DNA of 24,827 nt from an uncultured Oscillospiraceae bacterium (GCA_934636045.1 CAKTZP010000012.1:1-24827), one strand, 5' to 3'; counted from the stretch's first letter, positions 6,055-14,681 are shown. Translations and numbers: made by a program. The notes: generated from the letters alone by a model not told the origin.

Positions 6055-9000
6055 ATGTCCTTTGTCCATCTTCATGTGCATACGGAATACAGCCTGCTGG
6101 ACGGCGCCTGCCGGATCGGGAAGCTGGTGCAGCGGGCGGCGGAGCTGGGGCAGACGGCGGTCGCCATTACCGACCACGGCGTGATGTACGGCGTGATCGA
6201 TTTTTACCGCGCGGCCAAGGCGGCGGGCATCAAGCCCATCATCGGCTGCGAGGTCTATGTGGCGCCGCGCGGCATGACCGACCGCATGCATGGCGTGGAC
6301 AATGAGGCGCAGCACCTTGTGCTGCTGTGCGAAAACGAGACGGGCTACCGCAACCTCAGCTATCTGGTATCGAAGGGCTTTCTGGAGGGCTTTTACGTTA
6401 AGCCGCGCATCGATCTGGCGCTGCTGCGGCAGCATTCCGAGGGGCTGATCGCGCTGTCGGCGTGCCTTGCCGGCGCAATCCCGCGGCGGCTGCGCAGCGG
6501 CGACTATGAGGGCGCGAAGCGCTATGCGCTGGAAATGGCGGACATTTTCGGCGAGGAGCACTTTTATCTGGAGCTTCAAGACCACGGCATCCCGGAGCAG
6601 AAGGACGTCAACCGCGGGCTGCTGCGCCTGTCCGCCGAGACGGGGCTGCCACTGGCGGCAACGAACGACGCGCATTATCTGACGCGCGAGGACAGCTATC
6701 TTCAGGATGTGTTAATGTGCATCCAGATGGGCAAGACCGTGGACGACCCGAACCGGATGCGCTTTGAAACGCAGGAATTCTATATCAAATCCGAGGACGA
6801 GATGCGCGCGCTGTTTCCGAATCAGCCTGCGGCGCTCGAGAATACGCAGAAAATTGCCGATCGATGCAACGTAGAATTTTCCTTTGGCGTGTATCATCTG
6901 CCGGAATATCTGCCGCCGGACGGCTCGGATTCGCTGACGTATTTCCGCAAGCTGTGCAGCGAGGGCTTCCGGGAGCGCTATCCCGATGCGCCGGAGAGCT
7001 ACCGCGAGCGGCTGGCCTACGAGATGGGCGTTATCGAGCGGATGGGATATGTGGACTACTATCTGATCGTGGCCGACTTTATCCGCTGGGCGAAGGCCGA
7101 GGGCATTCCCGTGGGGCCGGGCAGAGGCTCGGGCGCGGCGTCTATCGCGGCCTACTGCATGCACATCACCGAGGTCGATCCGATGAAGTACGCGCTCATC
7201 TTCGAGCGCTTCCTGAATCCCGAGCGCGTGAGCATGCCGGATTTTGATACGGACTTCTGTCAGGAGCGTCGCGGTGAGGTCATTGAGTACGTTATGCGCA
7301 AGTACGGAAAGGACCGCGTGGCGCAGATCGTAACGTTCGGTACCATGGCGGCACGTGCCGCCATACGAGACGTCGGACGCGTGCTGGATTTCACCTATGC
7401 CGAGACGGACACCGTGGCAAAGCTGATCCCAACGACGCTACATATGACGCTTAATGAGGCGCTCAAAATCTCGCCGCAGCTCAAGGAGCTGTACGACGCG
7501 GACGAGCGGATGAAAAAGCTCATCGATACCGCGCGGGCGCTGGAGGGCATGCCGCGCAACACCTCGACGCACGCCGCGGGCGTAGTCATTACGAAGGATC
7601 CGGTGTCCGATTACGTTCCGCTGGCGCGGAACGACGAGACGATCGTGACGCAGTTTACGATGACGACCATCGAGGAGCTGGGACTGCTCAAGATGGACTT
7701 CCTCGGGCTGCGCAACCTGACGATCATCGACGAGGCCGAGCGCGAGGTTCGAAAGCGCCACCCGGATTTTGACCTCCGCACGGTGCGCGACGACGATCCG
7801 GACAGCTTCCGCATGCTCTCCGAGGGCAAGACGGCGGGTGTGTTTCAGCTTGAATCGACGGGCATCACGGGTGTGTGCGTGAACATGAAGCCGCAGTCGA
7901 TCGAGGATCTGACGGCGATCGTGGCGCTCTACCGCCCCGGCCCGATGGATTCCATTCCGAAATTCATCGACAACAAGCTGCATCCGGAGAAGATCACCTA
8001 CCTCTGCCCGCAGCTGGAGCCGATTTTGAAGGTCACGTATGGATGCATCGTCTATCAGGAGCAGGTCATCGAGATTTTCCGCAAGCTCGGCGGCTACAGC
8101 CTCGGGCAGGCGGACAACATGCGCCGCGCGATCTCCAAAAAGAAGGAGAAGGTCATCAAGGCTGAGCAGCAGACGTTCGTCTACGGCGACCCGGAGCGCG
8201 GCATTCCCGGCGCGATCGCAAACGGCGTGCCGGAGGCGGTGGCGCAGACGATCTATCGGGACATTCTGGACTTTGCAAACTATGCATTTAACAAGGCACA
8301 CGCGGTATGCTACGCAGTGGTGTCTTATCAAACGGCATATTTGAAGTGCCATTTTCCGAAGGAATACATGGCGGCGCTGCTGACGAGCGTGCTGGATAAC
8401 ACGGCAAAGGCGGTGGGCTACATCGCCGAGTGCCGTGAGCTGGGCATCCGGCTGCTGCACCCGGACGTCAACGCGTCGGAGGACAGCTTTACCGTCGAGC
8501 CGGAGGGCATCCGCTTCGGCCTCGGCGCGGTCAAAAACATCGGCCGCGGCCTGCTGCGCCAGATGGTGCGCGAGCGCGAGGAGCACGGGAAATTCCGTTC
8601 GTTCGAGGATTTTATCGAGCGCATGCAGGACAGCGATCTGAACAAGCGCGCCGTGGAAAATCTCATCAAGTGCGGCGCCTTTGACGGCCTCGGCCTCAAC
8701 CGTGCGCAGATGCTCTACGCCTACGAAATGATGATGGCTTCCTTCGCGGACAGTAAGAAGCGCAACATTGCGGGACAGCTGCAATTGTTCGATATGTTAG
8801 GCGGCGAAGAGGAGGAGCGCCACAGCAGCATTCCCATCCCCAAGCTTCCGGAGCTGCCGAAGAACGACCTCATGCAGATGGAAAAGGAGACGATCGGCCT
8901 GTATCTTTCCGGCCATCCGATGGACGAGTACCGCAAGCAGCTCAAGGGCAGCGGTGTGGTGCCCATTGTGCGCATTTTGCAATCGTTTGAGCAGGGCGAC

Positions 9001-9492
9001 GGCGCATTCCGCGACGAGCAGGTCGTGCGCATCGCGGGCATTGTGGAGACGGTGAAGATGAAGACCACACGGAACAACTCCATGATGGCATATGTCACCT
9101 TGGAGGATGATACCGCATCGATCGAGCTGCTGGTCTTCTCCAATGTGATCTCGCGCAGCGGCAACACCCTGCAGGAAAACGCCGCGCTGGTGGCCGAGGG
9201 GCGCATTTCCGTGCGCGACGAAAAGGCGCCGCAGCTGGTGGTCAATCGATTTACGCCCATCCGAGAGGTTGCCGTGCCGGTCGAGCAGCGGCTGTACCTG
9301 CGCCTGCCCTCGGAAAACACGCCGGAGGATCGCAAGACCCGCGCGATTCTGAACATGTTCCCCGGCAGCAAGCAGGCGGTGCTCTATTATGCGGACACGG
9401 GCGTGCGCCGCGGGACACAGTGCGCGGTGCGGGAGGACATGCTCGCCGAGCTGCGCCGCCTGCTGGGACAGGACAGCGTTGTATTGAAATAA
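6055..9492 (+). CDS. dnaE: DNA polymerase III subunit alpha, DnaE type
   Basis: A 1145-residue C-family polymerase. Domain order is an N-terminal PHP domain (HLHVHTEYSLLDGA, residues 5-18; ITDHGVMYG), the palm with GPGRGSGAAS (353 onward) and the catalytic PDFDTDF motif (395-401), the third acidic residue in KMDFLGLRN (Asp548), fingers with YRPGPMD and YQEQVIEIF, helix-hairpin-helix region, and a C-terminal OB fold (IAGIVETVKMKTTRNNSMMAYVTLEDD). It lacks the inserted proofreading exonuclease that marks PolC, so it is the DnaE class. The start at 6055 follows TGGAGGTG at 6041-6048; a TTG at 6040 lies within that site and is rejected. It is the last gene of the murB operon. Confidence 0.98.
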   Translation: MSFVHLHVHTEYSLLDGACRIGKLVQRAAELGQTAVAITDHGVMYGVIDFYRAAKAAGIKPIIGCEVYVAPRGMTDRMHGVDNEAQHLVLLCENETGYRNLSYLVSKGFLEGFYVKPRIDLALLRQHSEGLIALSACLAGAIPRRLRSGDYEGAKRYALEMADIFGEEHFYLELQDHGIPEQKDVNRGLLRLSAETGLPLAATNDAHYLTREDSYLQDVLMCIQMGKTVDDPNRMRFETQEFYIKSEDEMRALFPNQPAALENTQKIADRCNVEFSFGVYHLPEYLPPDGSDSLTYFRKLCSEGFRERYPDAPESYRERLAYEMGVIERMGYVDYYLIVADFIRWAKAEGIPVGPGRGSGAASIAAYCMHITEVDPMKYALIFERFLNPERVSMPDFDTDFCQERRGEVIEYVMRKYGKDRVAQIVTFGTMAARAAIRDVGRVLDFTYAETDTVAKLIPTTLHMTLNEALKISPQLKELYDADERMKKLIDTARALEGMPRNTSTHAAGVVITKDPVSDYVPLARNDETIVTQFTMTTIEELGLLKMDFLGLRNLTIIDEAEREVRKRHPDFDLRTVRDDDPDSFRMLSEGKTAGVFQLESTGITGVCVNMKPQSIEDLTAIVALYRPGPMDSIPKFIDNKLHPEKITYLCPQLEPILKVTYGCIVYQEQVIEIFRKLGGYSLGQADNMRRAISKKKEKVIKAEQQTFVYGDPERGIPGAIANGVPEAVAQTIYRDILDFANYAFNKAHAVCYAVVSYQTAYLKCHFPKEYMAALLTSVLDNTAKAVGYIAECRELGIRLLHPDVNASEDSFTVEPEGIRFGLGAVKNIGRGLLRQMVREREEHGKFRSFEDFIERMQDSDLNKRAVENLIKCGAFDGLGLNRAQMLYAYEMMMASFADSKKRNIAGQLQLFDMLGGEEEERHSSIPIPKLPELPKNDLMQMEKETIGLYLSGHPMDEYRKQLKGSGVVPIVRILQSFEQGDGAFRDEQVVRIAGIVETVKMKTTRNNSMMAYVTLEDDTASIELLVFSNVISRSGNTLQENAALVAEGRISVRDEKAPQLVVNRFTPIREVAVPVEQRLYLRLPSENTPEDRKTRAILNMFPGSKQAVLYYADTGVRRGTQCAVREDMLAELRRLLGQDSVVLK

Positions 9493-9504
9493 TTTGTGAA
9501 TTTT

Positions 9505-9531
9505 GTTACAAGACCACTACACTTTTGTAAC
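9505..9531. promoter_or_regulatory. Operator-like dyad upstream of the lipoprotein/two-component operon
   Basis: GTTACAA (9505-9511) and TTGTAAC (9525-9531) form a perfect 7-bp inverted repeat with centres 20 bp apart, two helical turns, and end nine bases before the -10 box, over the -35 area. The spacing suits a dimeric DNA-binding protein. The cognate regulator cannot be named from sequence. A dnaE 3' hairpin is an alternative reading, but no T-tract follows. Confidence 0.45.
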
Positions 9532-9537
9532 GCACTG

Positions 9538-9546
9538 TGGTATAAT
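9538..9546 (+). promoter_or_regulatory. Extended -10 promoter of the lipoprotein/two-component operon
   Basis: TGG-TATAAT (TATAAT at 9541-9546) is a perfect extended -10. No good -35 is present at 17 bases (TACACT), so the promoter probably relies on the extended -10 or an activator, which fits the dyad immediately upstream. Confidence 0.7.
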
Positions 9547-9757
9547 AACAAAGATTCTGATGAAATCGGCAAATGTGGCCGCTGAGGGACTTTTTGGCGG
9601 GCAGAGGTTTGAAAAAACGCAGAAAGCCTTTGTGGATTGCAAGCTTTTCAAACGGGAAAGCCGGCGAAAAAGCCCCGATGACCGCCGCGGACGGCGGATT
9701 CAGAGCATCCCTGACAACGGGAGCTGCGCTGCGGCGTGGGCGAAGGAGGCGCGGGCC
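9547..9757 (+). other. Structured leader of about 200 nt with no recognised gene
   Basis: The stretch between promoter and start codon holds a 9-bp inverted repeat (GTTTGAAAA 9607-9615 with TTTTCAAAC 9645-9653), a GC-rich hairpin CCGCCG-CGGA-CGGCGG (9682-9697) and a CCC-TGACAA-CGGG stem near 9709-9721. It matches no riboswitch consensus that I could recognise. Open frames here look non-coding. Confidence 0.4.
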
Positions 9758-11089
9758 TTGAAAAAACGAATCACGGCAGCGGCGCTTTTGCTCGGACTGA
9801 CGGCGCTGCTGAGCGGCTGCGTGCTGGAGCCTGCGGAGAATCTTTACGCGGTGCCGAAGCAGCCGGAAAGCTATTATAATCTGCAAAGCGCGATCGAAAC
9901 GGTCATGCAGCCCGGCGCGTCCTACAGCGCGCCGACCGCGGGCGAGAACCAACAGGCCGTGCAGCTCAATGATCTGGACGGCGACGGAGAGAATGAGGCG
10001 CTCCTGTTCTGGAAAACGGACGGCGAGACGCCTCTGGTGCTGACGGTGTTTGGCATGCACGACGGCCGGTTTGAGGCCGTGGCCGAGGCGCGCGGCGCAG
10101 GAAATTCCTTTGATCAAGTGATCTATGCGGAGCTCGATGACCGGCCGGGCAACGAAATTATCCTCGGCCGACGGGTCAGCGAGAATGTGACGCAGATTCT
10201 AAATGCCTATTCTCTGCGCGACGGAGCGCTGTTGGAGCTGTTCAGCGCGTCATATTCCAATTTTGCCATCGCCTCGCTCACTGCAGGCGGTGAAAAGGGC
10301 GTGTTCCTGCTGTATCAGGACGCGGATGCGCCCAACGGCACGGCGGAGCTTTACCTCTGGTCGGATGGCCAGATGGTGCGCCAGCGCGAGGCGCAGATGT
10401 CCGCGCCGGTCAGCGCGGTGCGCCGCATTTTGGCGGGCGACATGTGCCGGGGCACTCCGGCGGTTTTTGTTGCCTCAGCCTATGGCGAGGACAGCCTCGT
10501 GACGGATGTCTTTGGCTTCCGCGACGGGAGCTTTGTGAATTTTGTGCGGCTCGACGAGACGGATACCGGCGTAAAGACCGTGCGCGACTACTACGTCTAT
10601 GGCTGCGACATCGACCGGGACGGTCTTATGGAGCTGCCGCGGCTGACGGCAATGCGCGAAACGGACGACCCCGGCTCGAGGGATCAGTCGCTGATCTGGT
10701 GGTATAACCTCCTGCCCGATGGCCGGACGCAGGACAAGCTTCTGACCTATCACGACTACGCAGGCGGCTGGTATGTCAGCGTGCCGACGCGCTGGTCGTC
10801 CTCGCTGGCAGTCAATCAGACTGCAGAATCGGGCGGCGGAAAGCGTGCAACCTTCCTGCATGTCAGCAACAGCGGACAGACGCCGCTGTTTTCCGTGCGC
10901 ACCCTGCCCGGCGCAACGACGGAGGAGCTGCTCGCGGACGGGCAGTGGCAGGTGCTGCAGCAAAAGGGCGACACCGTGATCGTCGGCCGGCTGGAATCCG
11001 GCGCGGCGCGCTACGGCCTCTCCACCGAGGATCTGCGCGGCATGGTGCAGCTGATCCCGGTCGATTGGAAGACGGGGGAGACGGACTAG
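9758..11089 (+). CDS. Lipoprotein with VCBS/FG-GAP-like Asp-rich motifs
   Basis: A 443-residue predicted lipoprotein. The TTG start at 9758 is chosen because AAGGAGG lies eight bases upstream and it gives a perfect signal: KKR, a hydrophobic stretch and the lipobox LLSGC with Cys21. The mature part has DLDGDGENE (residues 72-80) and DIDRDGLMELP (284-294), the DxDxDGxxE pattern of calcium-binding VCBS/FG-GAP-type beta repeats, plus other beta-rich segments. It should be anchored outside the cell membrane. Function is unknown; the adjacent response regulator and kinase in the same direction suggest a sensing or envelope-monitoring role. The preceding in-frame open sequence back to 9503 is not protein-like and overlaps the promoter. 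Confidence 0.83.
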   Translation: MKKRITAAALLLGLTALLSGCVLEPAENLYAVPKQPESYYNLQSAIETVMQPGASYSAPTAGENQQAVQLNDLDGDGENEALLFWKTDGETPLVLTVFGMHDGRFEAVAEARGAGNSFDQVIYAELDDRPGNEIILGRRVSENVTQILNAYSLRDGALLELFSASYSNFAIASLTAGGEKGVFLLYQDADAPNGTAELYLWSDGQMVRQREAQMSAPVSAVRRILAGDMCRGTPAVFVASAYGEDSLVTDVFGFRDGSFVNFVRLDETDTGVKTVRDYYVYGCDIDRDGLMELPRLTAMRETDDPGSRDQSLIWWYNLLPDGRTQDKLLTYHDYAGGWYVSVPTRWSSSLAVNQTAESGGGKRATFLHVSNSGQTPLFSVRTLPGATTEELLADGQWQVLQQKGDTVIVGRLESGAARYGLSTEDLRGMVQLIPVDWKTGETD

Positions 11090-11100
11090 GGCGAGAATTT

Positions 11101-11124
11101 GTGAATCGTGAACAGTGAATAATT
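11101..11124 (+). repeat. GTGAATN heptad-type repeat
   Basis: Tandem degenerate units GTGAATC-GTGAACA-GTGAATA with 7-base period. The same family occurs at 13525-13561 and 19234-19253. It lies in the gap between the lipoprotein and response regulator genes. Confidence 0.6.
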
Positions 11125-11175
11125 GGGGCGCTGCGGATCTTGGAGAAAATGAGAAGTTTTGTTGGAGGGACATAG

Positions 11176-11862
11176 ATGAAAAAGGTTTTGATTCTGGAGG
11201 ACGAGGTCAATATCCGCAGCTTTGTGGTCATTAACCTCAAGCGCGCAGGCTATGACGCTATTGAGGCCGGAACCGGGGCGGAGGCGCTGGAAAGGCTCAA
11301 GGAAAATCCGGACATCGGCGTTGCGCTGCTGGACATTATGCTGCCGGACATCGACGGCTTTGAGGTCTGCCGCAGCATCCGCGCGACGAACAAGGCCATC
11401 GGCATTATCATGCTGACGGCGCGGACGCAGGAGATGGACAAGGTGACCGGCCTCATGACCGGCGCGGATGACTATGTGACAAAGCCGTTCTCTCCGGCGG
11501 AGCTGACCGCGCGCATCGACGCGCTGTATCGCCGCGTGGGCGGCGGCGCGGAGGCTGACCCGGAGATCGTCGTGCACGAGCCGTTCACGCTCAACATCCG
11601 CAACCGCACGCTGGAAAAGCAGGGGCGGCGCATCAAGCTGACGCAGGTGGAATACGCCATTGTGCAGCTGTTCATGCAGAATCCCGGCCGCGCGCTGTCG
11701 CGTGAGGACATTCTGGCCGCCGTTTGGGGGCGGGATTATGACGGCGAGCTGAAGATCGTGGATGTAAACATCCGCCGCCTGCGCATCAAAATTGAGGACA
11801 ATACCGCCAACCCGACCTACATCACGACGGTCTGGGGCTTTGGCTACAAGTGGGGACTGTAG
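11176..11862 (+). CDS. OmpR/PhoB-family response regulator
   Basis: A 228-residue transcription factor with an N-terminal receiver domain and a C-terminal winged helix. The phosphorylation pocket is complete: Glu8-Asp9, phospho-acceptor Asp53 in LLDIMLPDIDGFE, Thr81 in MLTAR and Lys103 in DYVTKPFSP. The effector domain contains LTQVEYAIVQLFMQNPGRALSREDIL and the recognition helix VDVNIRRLRIKIED, ending in GFGYKWGL. GGAGGG at 11164-11169 sets the start. The kinase gene follows 68 bases later, so the pair should be cognate. The upstream lipoprotein gene is likely in the same operon. Target genes are unknown; the operator-like dyad at 9505-9531 could be an autoregulatory site, but OmpR-type sites are usually direct repeats. 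Confidence 0.96.
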   Translation: MKKVLILEDEVNIRSFVVINLKRAGYDAIEAGTGAEALERLKENPDIGVALLDIMLPDIDGFEVCRSIRATNKAIGIIMLTARTQEMDKVTGLMTGADDYVTKPFSPAELTARIDALYRRVGGGAEADPEIVVHEPFTLNIRNRTLEKQGRRIKLTQVEYAIVQLFMQNPGRALSREDILAAVWGRDYDGELKIVDVNIRRLRIKIEDNTANPTYITTVWGFGYKWGL

Positions 11863-11930
11863 AGGGGAGCTCTGACGGCTCGGAGCCTCCTTCGCCTCTC
11901 TTGCCGGCACGGCAGGAAGGAGAAAAACAA

Positions 11931-13349
11931 ATGCGAAAGGTCAAGGGCCTGCAGGGACGCTGGCTTCACAACACGCTGAGCATTGTGCTCGGCCTGACGC
12001 TGCTGTGCGTGCTGGCGCTGTCGCTGACGGTCGCGGTTTACTATTACTCCAATATGCAGGCAGGCATGGAGGCCAAGGCACGCACCAGCACCAGCTTTTT
12101 TGAGACCTATATCAACAGAAGCTACAACGAATACTATCAGTCCTGCGCGAAGTTTACGCAGAGCTTCGACTCCAAGGACGTGATGGAGCTGCAGTTCATC
12201 AACACCAACAACCGCATCGTCGCGTCGTCATACAGCCAGGTATCACAGCCCGCAGCGGTCACGAGCGACATCACACAGGCGATCGAGACCAAGAAGATCA
12301 GCATCTTTACGGGCAGAAATCCCTCCACCGGCGAGCGAATCATGGCGGTCTCCAGCCCGCTGATCTACTCCAACGGCGAGGTGATCGGTGTGCTGCGCTA
12401 TGTGTCCAGCTTGGCCAAGGTCGACCGGCAGATTTTGCTGTTCAGCCTGATGGTGGCGCTGGTGGGTGCGGTGATTCTGCTGATCGTTTATGTCAGCGGA
12501 CGGTATTATCTGCGCTCCATCCTTGTGCCGGTGGCGGAGATCACGGCGACAGCCAAGCGCATCGCGGCCGGCAGCTACGGCGCGCAGATCCAGCGGCAGT
12601 TTGACGACGAGATCGGCGAGCTGGCCGACACCATCAACGATATGTCCAACAAAATCAGTCAGTCGGAAAAAATGCAGTCGGAATTTATCTCCTCCGTGTC
12701 TCACGAGCTGCGCACACCGCTGACGGCCATCAGCGGCTGGAGCGAGACCCTGCTTTCGGCGGGCGGCAGCGTGGAGGCGGCGGAGACACGCCGCGGCCTG
12801 AACATCATCCTGCGCGAGTCCAGGCGTCTGACCGCTATGGTCGAGGAGCTGCTGGAATTCACGCGGATGCAGGACGGGCGGTTTACGCTGAACGTGGCGC
12901 TGAGCGACATCCGCGCCGAGTTTGAGGACACGGTATTTATGTACGGCTCGCGACTGGCGCAGGAGGGCATTGCGCTGCAATACCTCGAAAATGACGAGGA
13001 TATTCCGGAGATCCCCTGCGACACCTCGCGCATGCGGCAGGTGTTTTTGAATCTGCTCGACAACGCCGCGAAGCACGGCGGCGAGGGCGGAAAAATTACG
13101 GCGGAGATTTGCATGGACGGCGGCGACGTCGTCATCCGCATCCGCGATTTTGGCCCCGGCATCCCGGAGGAGGAGCTGCCGCTGATCAAAAAGAAATTCT
13201 ATAAGGGAACATCAAAGGCGCGCGGCAGCGGCATTGGCCTTGCCGTGTGCGAGGAGATTGTGACCATGCACAACGGCACGCTCACGCTGGAAAATGCCGA
13301 GGGCGGCGGCACCCTCGTGACCATCCGCCTGCCGGCAGCCGACGCGTAA
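11931..13349 (+). CDS. Sensor histidine kinase (PhoR/WalK-like)
   Basis: A 472-residue membrane kinase. It has TM1 at about residues 14-38, an extracytoplasmic sensor domain of about 125 residues, TM2 at about 167-190, a HAMP domain (about 192-243), HisKA with phospho-acceptor His258 in SVSHELRTPL, and a HATPase domain with N-box NLLDNAAKH (from residue 374), G1 DFGPGIPEE and G2 GSGIGLAVCEE. It should autophosphorylate and phosphorylate the adjacent regulator. The start at 11931 has AAGGAG eight bases upstream; 27 extra in-frame codons from a GTG at 11850 overlap the regulator gene and are rejected. The extracytoplasmic domain is not of a type I can assign, so the signal is unknown; the coded lipoprotein upstream is a candidate partner. 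Confidence 0.95.
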   Translation: MRKVKGLQGRWLHNTLSIVLGLTLLCVLALSLTVAVYYYSNMQAGMEAKARTSTSFFETYINRSYNEYYQSCAKFTQSFDSKDVMELQFINTNNRIVASSYSQVSQPAAVTSDITQAIETKKISIFTGRNPSTGERIMAVSSPLIYSNGEVIGVLRYVSSLAKVDRQILLFSLMVALVGAVILLIVYVSGRYYLRSILVPVAEITATAKRIAAGSYGAQIQRQFDDEIGELADTINDMSNKISQSEKMQSEFISSVSHELRTPLTAISGWSETLLSAGGSVEAAETRRGLNIILRESRRLTAMVEELLEFTRMQDGRFTLNVALSDIRAEFEDTVFMYGSRLAQEGIALQYLENDEDIPEIPCDTSRMRQVFLNLLDNAAKHGGEGGKITAEICMDGGDVVIRIRDFGPGIPEEELPLIKKKFYKGTSKARGSGIGLAVCEEIVTMHNGTLTLENAEGGGTLVTIRLPAADA

Positions 13350-13350
13350 G

Positions 13351-13632
13351 TGCAGGAAGTCCTGCTGGACGCCGTATGGGGCGCTCATTGAGCGCCCGTT
13401 GCAGGCATCTCCGATTTTGTTCGCAGAGCGGGCTTGCCTAAAAGCCCGCCGGTGCAGGCAGCATCGATCGAGACCTGTAGGGGGCTGCGTCCCCGACGCC
13501 CCGCGTGCAGGCAGCATCGATTTCGTGAATTGTGAACAGTGAATGGTGAATAGTGAATAATCTAATAGGTGCGCCTGACGGCACGGATGCAAATCCGCTG
13601 CGGCGGGCGGGCGCTCAGCGAGCGCCCCTACG
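13351..13632 (+). repeat. Mosaic array of small palindromes joined by a TGCAGGCA linker
   Basis: TGCAGGAAG/TGCAGGCA boundaries recur at 13351, 13400, 13453 and 13506 (spacing 49, 53, 53). A 17-base linker GTGCAGGCAGCATCGAT is exact at 13452-13468 and 13505-13521. Each interval holds a different palindrome: GGGCGCTC-ATT-GAGCGCCC (13379-13397), GCGGGCTT-N6-AAGCCCGC (13428-13449) and the GTCCCCGACGCCCC element (13475-13504). GGGCGCTC-AGC-GAGCGCCC returns at 13609-13627. No gene is visible, and no clear promoter for the next operon. Confidence 0.65.
13525..13561 (+). repeat. GTGAATN heptad-type repeat, longest copy
   Basis: About five tandem units of the 7-base pattern GTGAATN/GTGAACA. It is part of the palindrome mosaic region and is related to the copies at 11101-11124 and 19234-19253. 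Such units resemble the short heptad repeats known between genes in other bacteria. Confidence 0.65.
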
Positions 13633-13697
13633 GCGCGGGACGATACTTCACCATTCCTCCTGATTTAGCAGAAACCATAAAACCGGAAAGGATCGCA

Positions 13698-14681
13698 ATG
13701 GAAAAAGAAAAATTTAAAACCATGATCGGCGGGCAGGCGCTGATTGAAGGGATCATGATGATGGGGCCGGACAAGGTGGCGACGGTCGTGCGGACGAAGA
13801 AGGGTCTGAAGACCAAGCTCGAGCCGCGCAAGCATATCGAGGGCTTCTCCATTCGAAAGATCCCATTCCTGCGCGGCGTGTTCAACTTCTGCACGTCGAT
13901 GAAGACCGGCGTTTCGGCACTGATGTACTCAGCCGATGCCTATGCCGAGGACGACGAGGAGGCTGTGCCCGAGAAGCAGTCGAAATTTGACGCATGGCTG
14001 GAAAAGCGGCTTTCCTCCGACAAGGCGCAGAACGTGCTCATCACGCTGTCGGTCGTTCTCGGTGTGGCCTTTTCCGTGGCGCTGTTCATCGTGCTGCCGT
14101 CGATCATCGGCTCGGTGATCGGCCGCTGGGTGAAAAGCGAGCTGGCGCGCAACCTCATCGAGGGTGTGGTGCGCATCATCATTTTCCTGACCTACATGTT
14201 CCTGATTTCCCGGATGAAGGATATGAAACGCGTCTTTTCTTACCACGGCGCGGAGCATAAGACCATTCGAGCCTATGAGGCGCGGCTGCCGCTGACGGTG
14301 GAAAACGTCCGCAAGCAGACCCGTCTGCATCCGCGCTGCGGCACGAGCTTCTTGTTCGTGGTCATTATCGTTTCCATTCTGGTGTTTTCCATTGCGTCCG
14401 TGCTGCTGCGGCCGATCACGCCGGAGCTGGATTCCAAGGTGCTCGAGGCGCTGCTGCGCGTGGTGCTCAAGCTGCTGCTCCTGCCGATCGTGGTGGGCAT
14501 CAGCTATGAATTCAACCGCCTTGTCGGGCGCTACGACAACTGGCTGACCCGCGCGCTGTCTGCGCCGGGCATGTGGCTGCAATATCTGACGACCAACGAG
14601 CCGGACGATTCGATGATCGAGGTCGGTATCGAGGCACTGACGCTGGTGCTGCCCGAAAAGGAGGGAGACGACAAATGGTAA
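13698..14681 (+). CDS. DUF1385 family membrane protein (YqhQ-like)
   Basis: A 327-residue polytopic membrane protein of the DUF1385 family. Motifs are IGGQALIEGIMMMGPDKVATVVR near the N-terminus, YHGAEHKTIRAYEA in the middle, HPRCGTSFLFVVIIV, and EFNRLVGRYDNWLTRALSAPGMWLQ near the C-terminus. Hydrophobic segments lie at about residues 118-140, 155-172, 220-240 and 255-275. The molecular function is unknown; the conserved His and Cys residues of HGAEHKT and HPRCGT suggest metal binding, which is inference. The start follows GAAAGGA at 13686-13692; 43 further upstream codons fall in repeat DNA. In Clostridia the gene usually neighbours prmC and prfA; here prmC follows with a 7-base overlap but prfA does not. 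Confidence 0.9.
   Translation: MEKEKFKTMIGGQALIEGIMMMGPDKVATVVRTKKGLKTKLEPRKHIEGFSIRKIPFLRGVFNFCTSMKTGVSALMYSADAYAEDDEEAVPEKQSKFDAWLEKRLSSDKAQNVLITLSVVLGVAFSVALFIVLPSIIGSVIGRWVKSELARNLIEGVVRIIIFLTYMFLISRMKDMKRVFSYHGAEHKTIRAYEARLPLTVENVRKQTRLHPRCGTSFLFVVIIVSILVFSIASVLLRPITPELDSKVLEALLRVVLKLLLLPIVVGISYEFNRLVGRYDNWLTRALSAPGMWLQYLTTNEPDDSMIEVGIEALTLVLPEKEGDDKW

Noticed and set aside
9503..9757. 85-codon upstream extension of the lipoprotein
   Set aside because: It would start before the -10 box and hide the signal peptide; the TTG at 9758 gives a perfect lipobox protein with AAGGAGG upstream.
9573..9761. 62-codon open frame ending at the lipoprotein TTG start
   Set aside because: No ribosome binding site, Arg-rich random-looking translation, lies in the structured leader. 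The stop/start overlap (TTGA) is noted but not enough to call a leader peptide.
11850..11930. GTG start for the histidine kinase 27 codons upstream
   Set aside because: It overlaps the response regulator stop and lacks a ribosome binding site; ATG 11931 has AAGGAG at ideal spacing and is followed by the first membrane segment.
13351..13521. Possible CRISPR array (17-bp exact repeat, about 36-bp spacers)
   Set aside because: Only two exact repeats, the spacers are themselves palindromes seen elsewhere, and no cas gene is present.
13569..13697. 43-codon upstream extension of DUF1385
   Set aside because: It reads through the palindromic repeat mosaic and is unlike the family, which begins near MEKEKFKTMIGGQALIEG.
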